Shown: piece by piece, positions 4,260 through 5,306 of the stretch
Numbering within the stretch: the first letter of the stretch is position 1
Layout: the number at the start of each line of letters is the position of its first letter
Made by a program: the position numbers and the translations under genes
NCBI GenBank assembly: GCA_003485765.1
Contig: DNHS01000041.1
Span: 2,116-7,421 of the forward strand
DNA from: Candidatus Omnitrophota bacterium
Lineage (GTDB): Bacteria > Omnitrophota > Gorgyraeia > Gorgyraeales > Gorgyraeaceae
Reading direction: 5' to 3'
DNA length: 5,306 bases
Notes under the pieces: model-generated
Database searches by the model: none
Seen by the model: only the letters and a program-made list of their open reading frames with translations
Told to the model about the DNA's origin: nothing

Positions 4260-5306
4260 AAATTTACAAGGGAGGATAGCATTAGCCCTTGGCGTTCTGA
4301 TATTTGCGTTAGTGGGCATGCTGCCTCTTAAGGAAAAAATTAACCTTGGCCTTGATTTACAGGGCGGCATGCATCTTTTGCTTAAGGTGGATACGTCAAA
4401 ACTTCCTGAAGAAGCAAAGGAAGACGCCCCTGCTAAAGCCCTGGAAATTATACGCAATAGGGTTGACGAATTTGGGGTAAAGGAACTTTCTGTTTACAGA
4501 CAGGGGGCTGATGAAATAGTTGTCCAGCTTCCTGGGGTTACGGATAGGGACAGGGCAAGAGAGCTTATAGGAAAAACAGCTCTTTTAGAGTTTAAAATCG
4601 TGGAAGACAACGCTGATTTATATGGTAAGGCTTTGCAGGGAGAGGTTCCTGAAGGTTATGAATTAAAAGATGTAGAAAAAGAAAAGATTTTATTGAGTAA
4701 AGATACTTTGCTTACAGGAGATACTCTTGTAAACGCAGAAGTGAAATTTGACCAGTCTCGTTTCAATGAGTCTTATGTAGCTATTGAATTTAATGCCAAG
4801 GGCGCCAGCGTCTTTTCTGAGATAACAGGGGCAAATGTAGGTAAGAGATTGGCGATTGTTCTGGATGGCAAGGTTCATTCAGCGCCTAGAATAAACGAAA
4901 GAATTCCTTCCGGCAGGGCAAGTATCACTGGAAGGTTTACAGTGGAAGAGGCGAGTGACCTGGCTATAATTTTACGCGCAGGTACTTTACCTGCCCCGAT
5001 TTACATAGAAGAAGAGAGGACAATAGGGCCTTTGCTGGGGCGAGATTCCATAAATAGCGGTATCAGAGCCTCTCTCATAGGGCTGCTTTTAGTTTTTATA
5101 TTCATGGTAATCTATTATTTATTCGCAGGAATGATTGCAAGTTTTGCAATGCTTCTAAACTTTGTAATAATCTTGGGAACGCTGGGATGGATACATACTA
5201 CTCTAACATTGCCTGGCATCGCAGGCATGATCCTGACAGTTGGCATGGCAGTTGACGCGAACGTTCTTATATTTGAACGCATGCGGGAAGAAATGGCAAC
5301 AGGCAA
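4252..5306 (+). CDS. secD: Protein translocase subunit SecD (3' end outside window)
   Basis: An open frame of 351 complete codons runs off the right edge. SecD works with SecF as a proton-driven membrane pump that helps pull proteins across the inner membrane after SecA. Visible parts are an N-terminal membrane helix (about 8-24), the conserved NLGLDLQGGMHLLLKVD (31-47), a periplasmic P1 region with IIRNRVDEFGV (66-76) and VQLPGV (91-96), then GANVGKRLAIVLDGKVHSAPRI (193-214), LRAGTLPAPI (241-250) and GPLLGRDSINSGI (259-271). Membrane helices follow from about 273, including LPGIAGMILTVGMAVDANVLIFER (320-343). D335 there matches the aspartate needed for proton-coupled function. The P1 region is compact, as in the roughly 400-residue SecD forms rather than the long E. 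coli type. Perhaps 50-80 residues are missing, and secF would be expected next. Confidence 0.96.
   Translation, partial: MTKNLQGRIALALGVLIFALVGMLPLKEKINLGLDLQGGMHLLLKVDTSKLPEEAKEDAPAKALEIIRNRVDEFGVKELSVYRQGADEIVVQLPGVTDRDRARELIGKTALLEFKIVEDNADLYGKALQGEVPEGYELKDVEKEKILLSKDTLLTGDTLVNAEVKFDQSRFNESYVAIEFNAKGASVFSEITGANVGKRLAIVLDGKVHSAPRINERIPSGRASITGRFTVEEASDLAIILRAGTLPAPIYIEEERTIGPLLGRDSINSGIRASLIGLLLVFIFMVIYYLFAGMIASFAMLLNFVIILGTLGWIHTTLTLPGIAGMILTVGMAVDANVLIFERMREEMATG

Overview
The window is a bacterial housekeeping segment read entirely on the + strand. In order it holds the C-terminal tail of an EF-G-type translation factor, yebC, queH, a decayed DUF2905-type small membrane protein gene, queA, tgt, yajC and the first 351 codons of secD, which runs off the right edge. 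The order queA-tgt-yajC-secD is a widespread bacterial arrangement. The AT-leaning sequence and the heavy load of short palindromes and 7-bp tandem repeats, some inside essential-type genes, recall uncultured candidate-phylum genomes such as Omnitrophota. That placement is inference from gene order and repeat style, not proven here.

Layout. Positions 1-860 hold the translation pair: the EF-G tail, then yebC 2 bases later with a strong Shine-Dalgarno site. Positions 861-1649 hold queH, flanked on both sides by AT-rich perfect inverted repeats, and then the DUF2905 remnant, whose terminal TGA overlaps the queA ATG. Positions 1646-3913 hold queA and tgt, 3 bases apart. Positions 3914-5306 hold a GC-rich palindrome touching the tgt stop, then yajC and secD, which overlap by 8 bases.

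Function. Tgt, QueA and QueH together cover the last three steps of queuosine tRNA modification: insertion of preQ1 into the tRNA anticodon, addition of the epoxycyclopentanediol, and reduction of the epoxide. QueH is the non-cobalamin alternative to QueG. YajC and SecD belong to the accessory complex of the Sec translocon.

No new enzymatic system is evident. The most unusual content is repeat invasion of coding sequence. A 127-base composite palindrome, one hairpin element sitting inside one arm of another, is read through in frame within queA and encodes about 42 extra residues. Smaller 4 x 7 bp tandem arrays are also translated within queA and tgt. The genes otherwise look intact, with all recognisable catalytic motifs kept.
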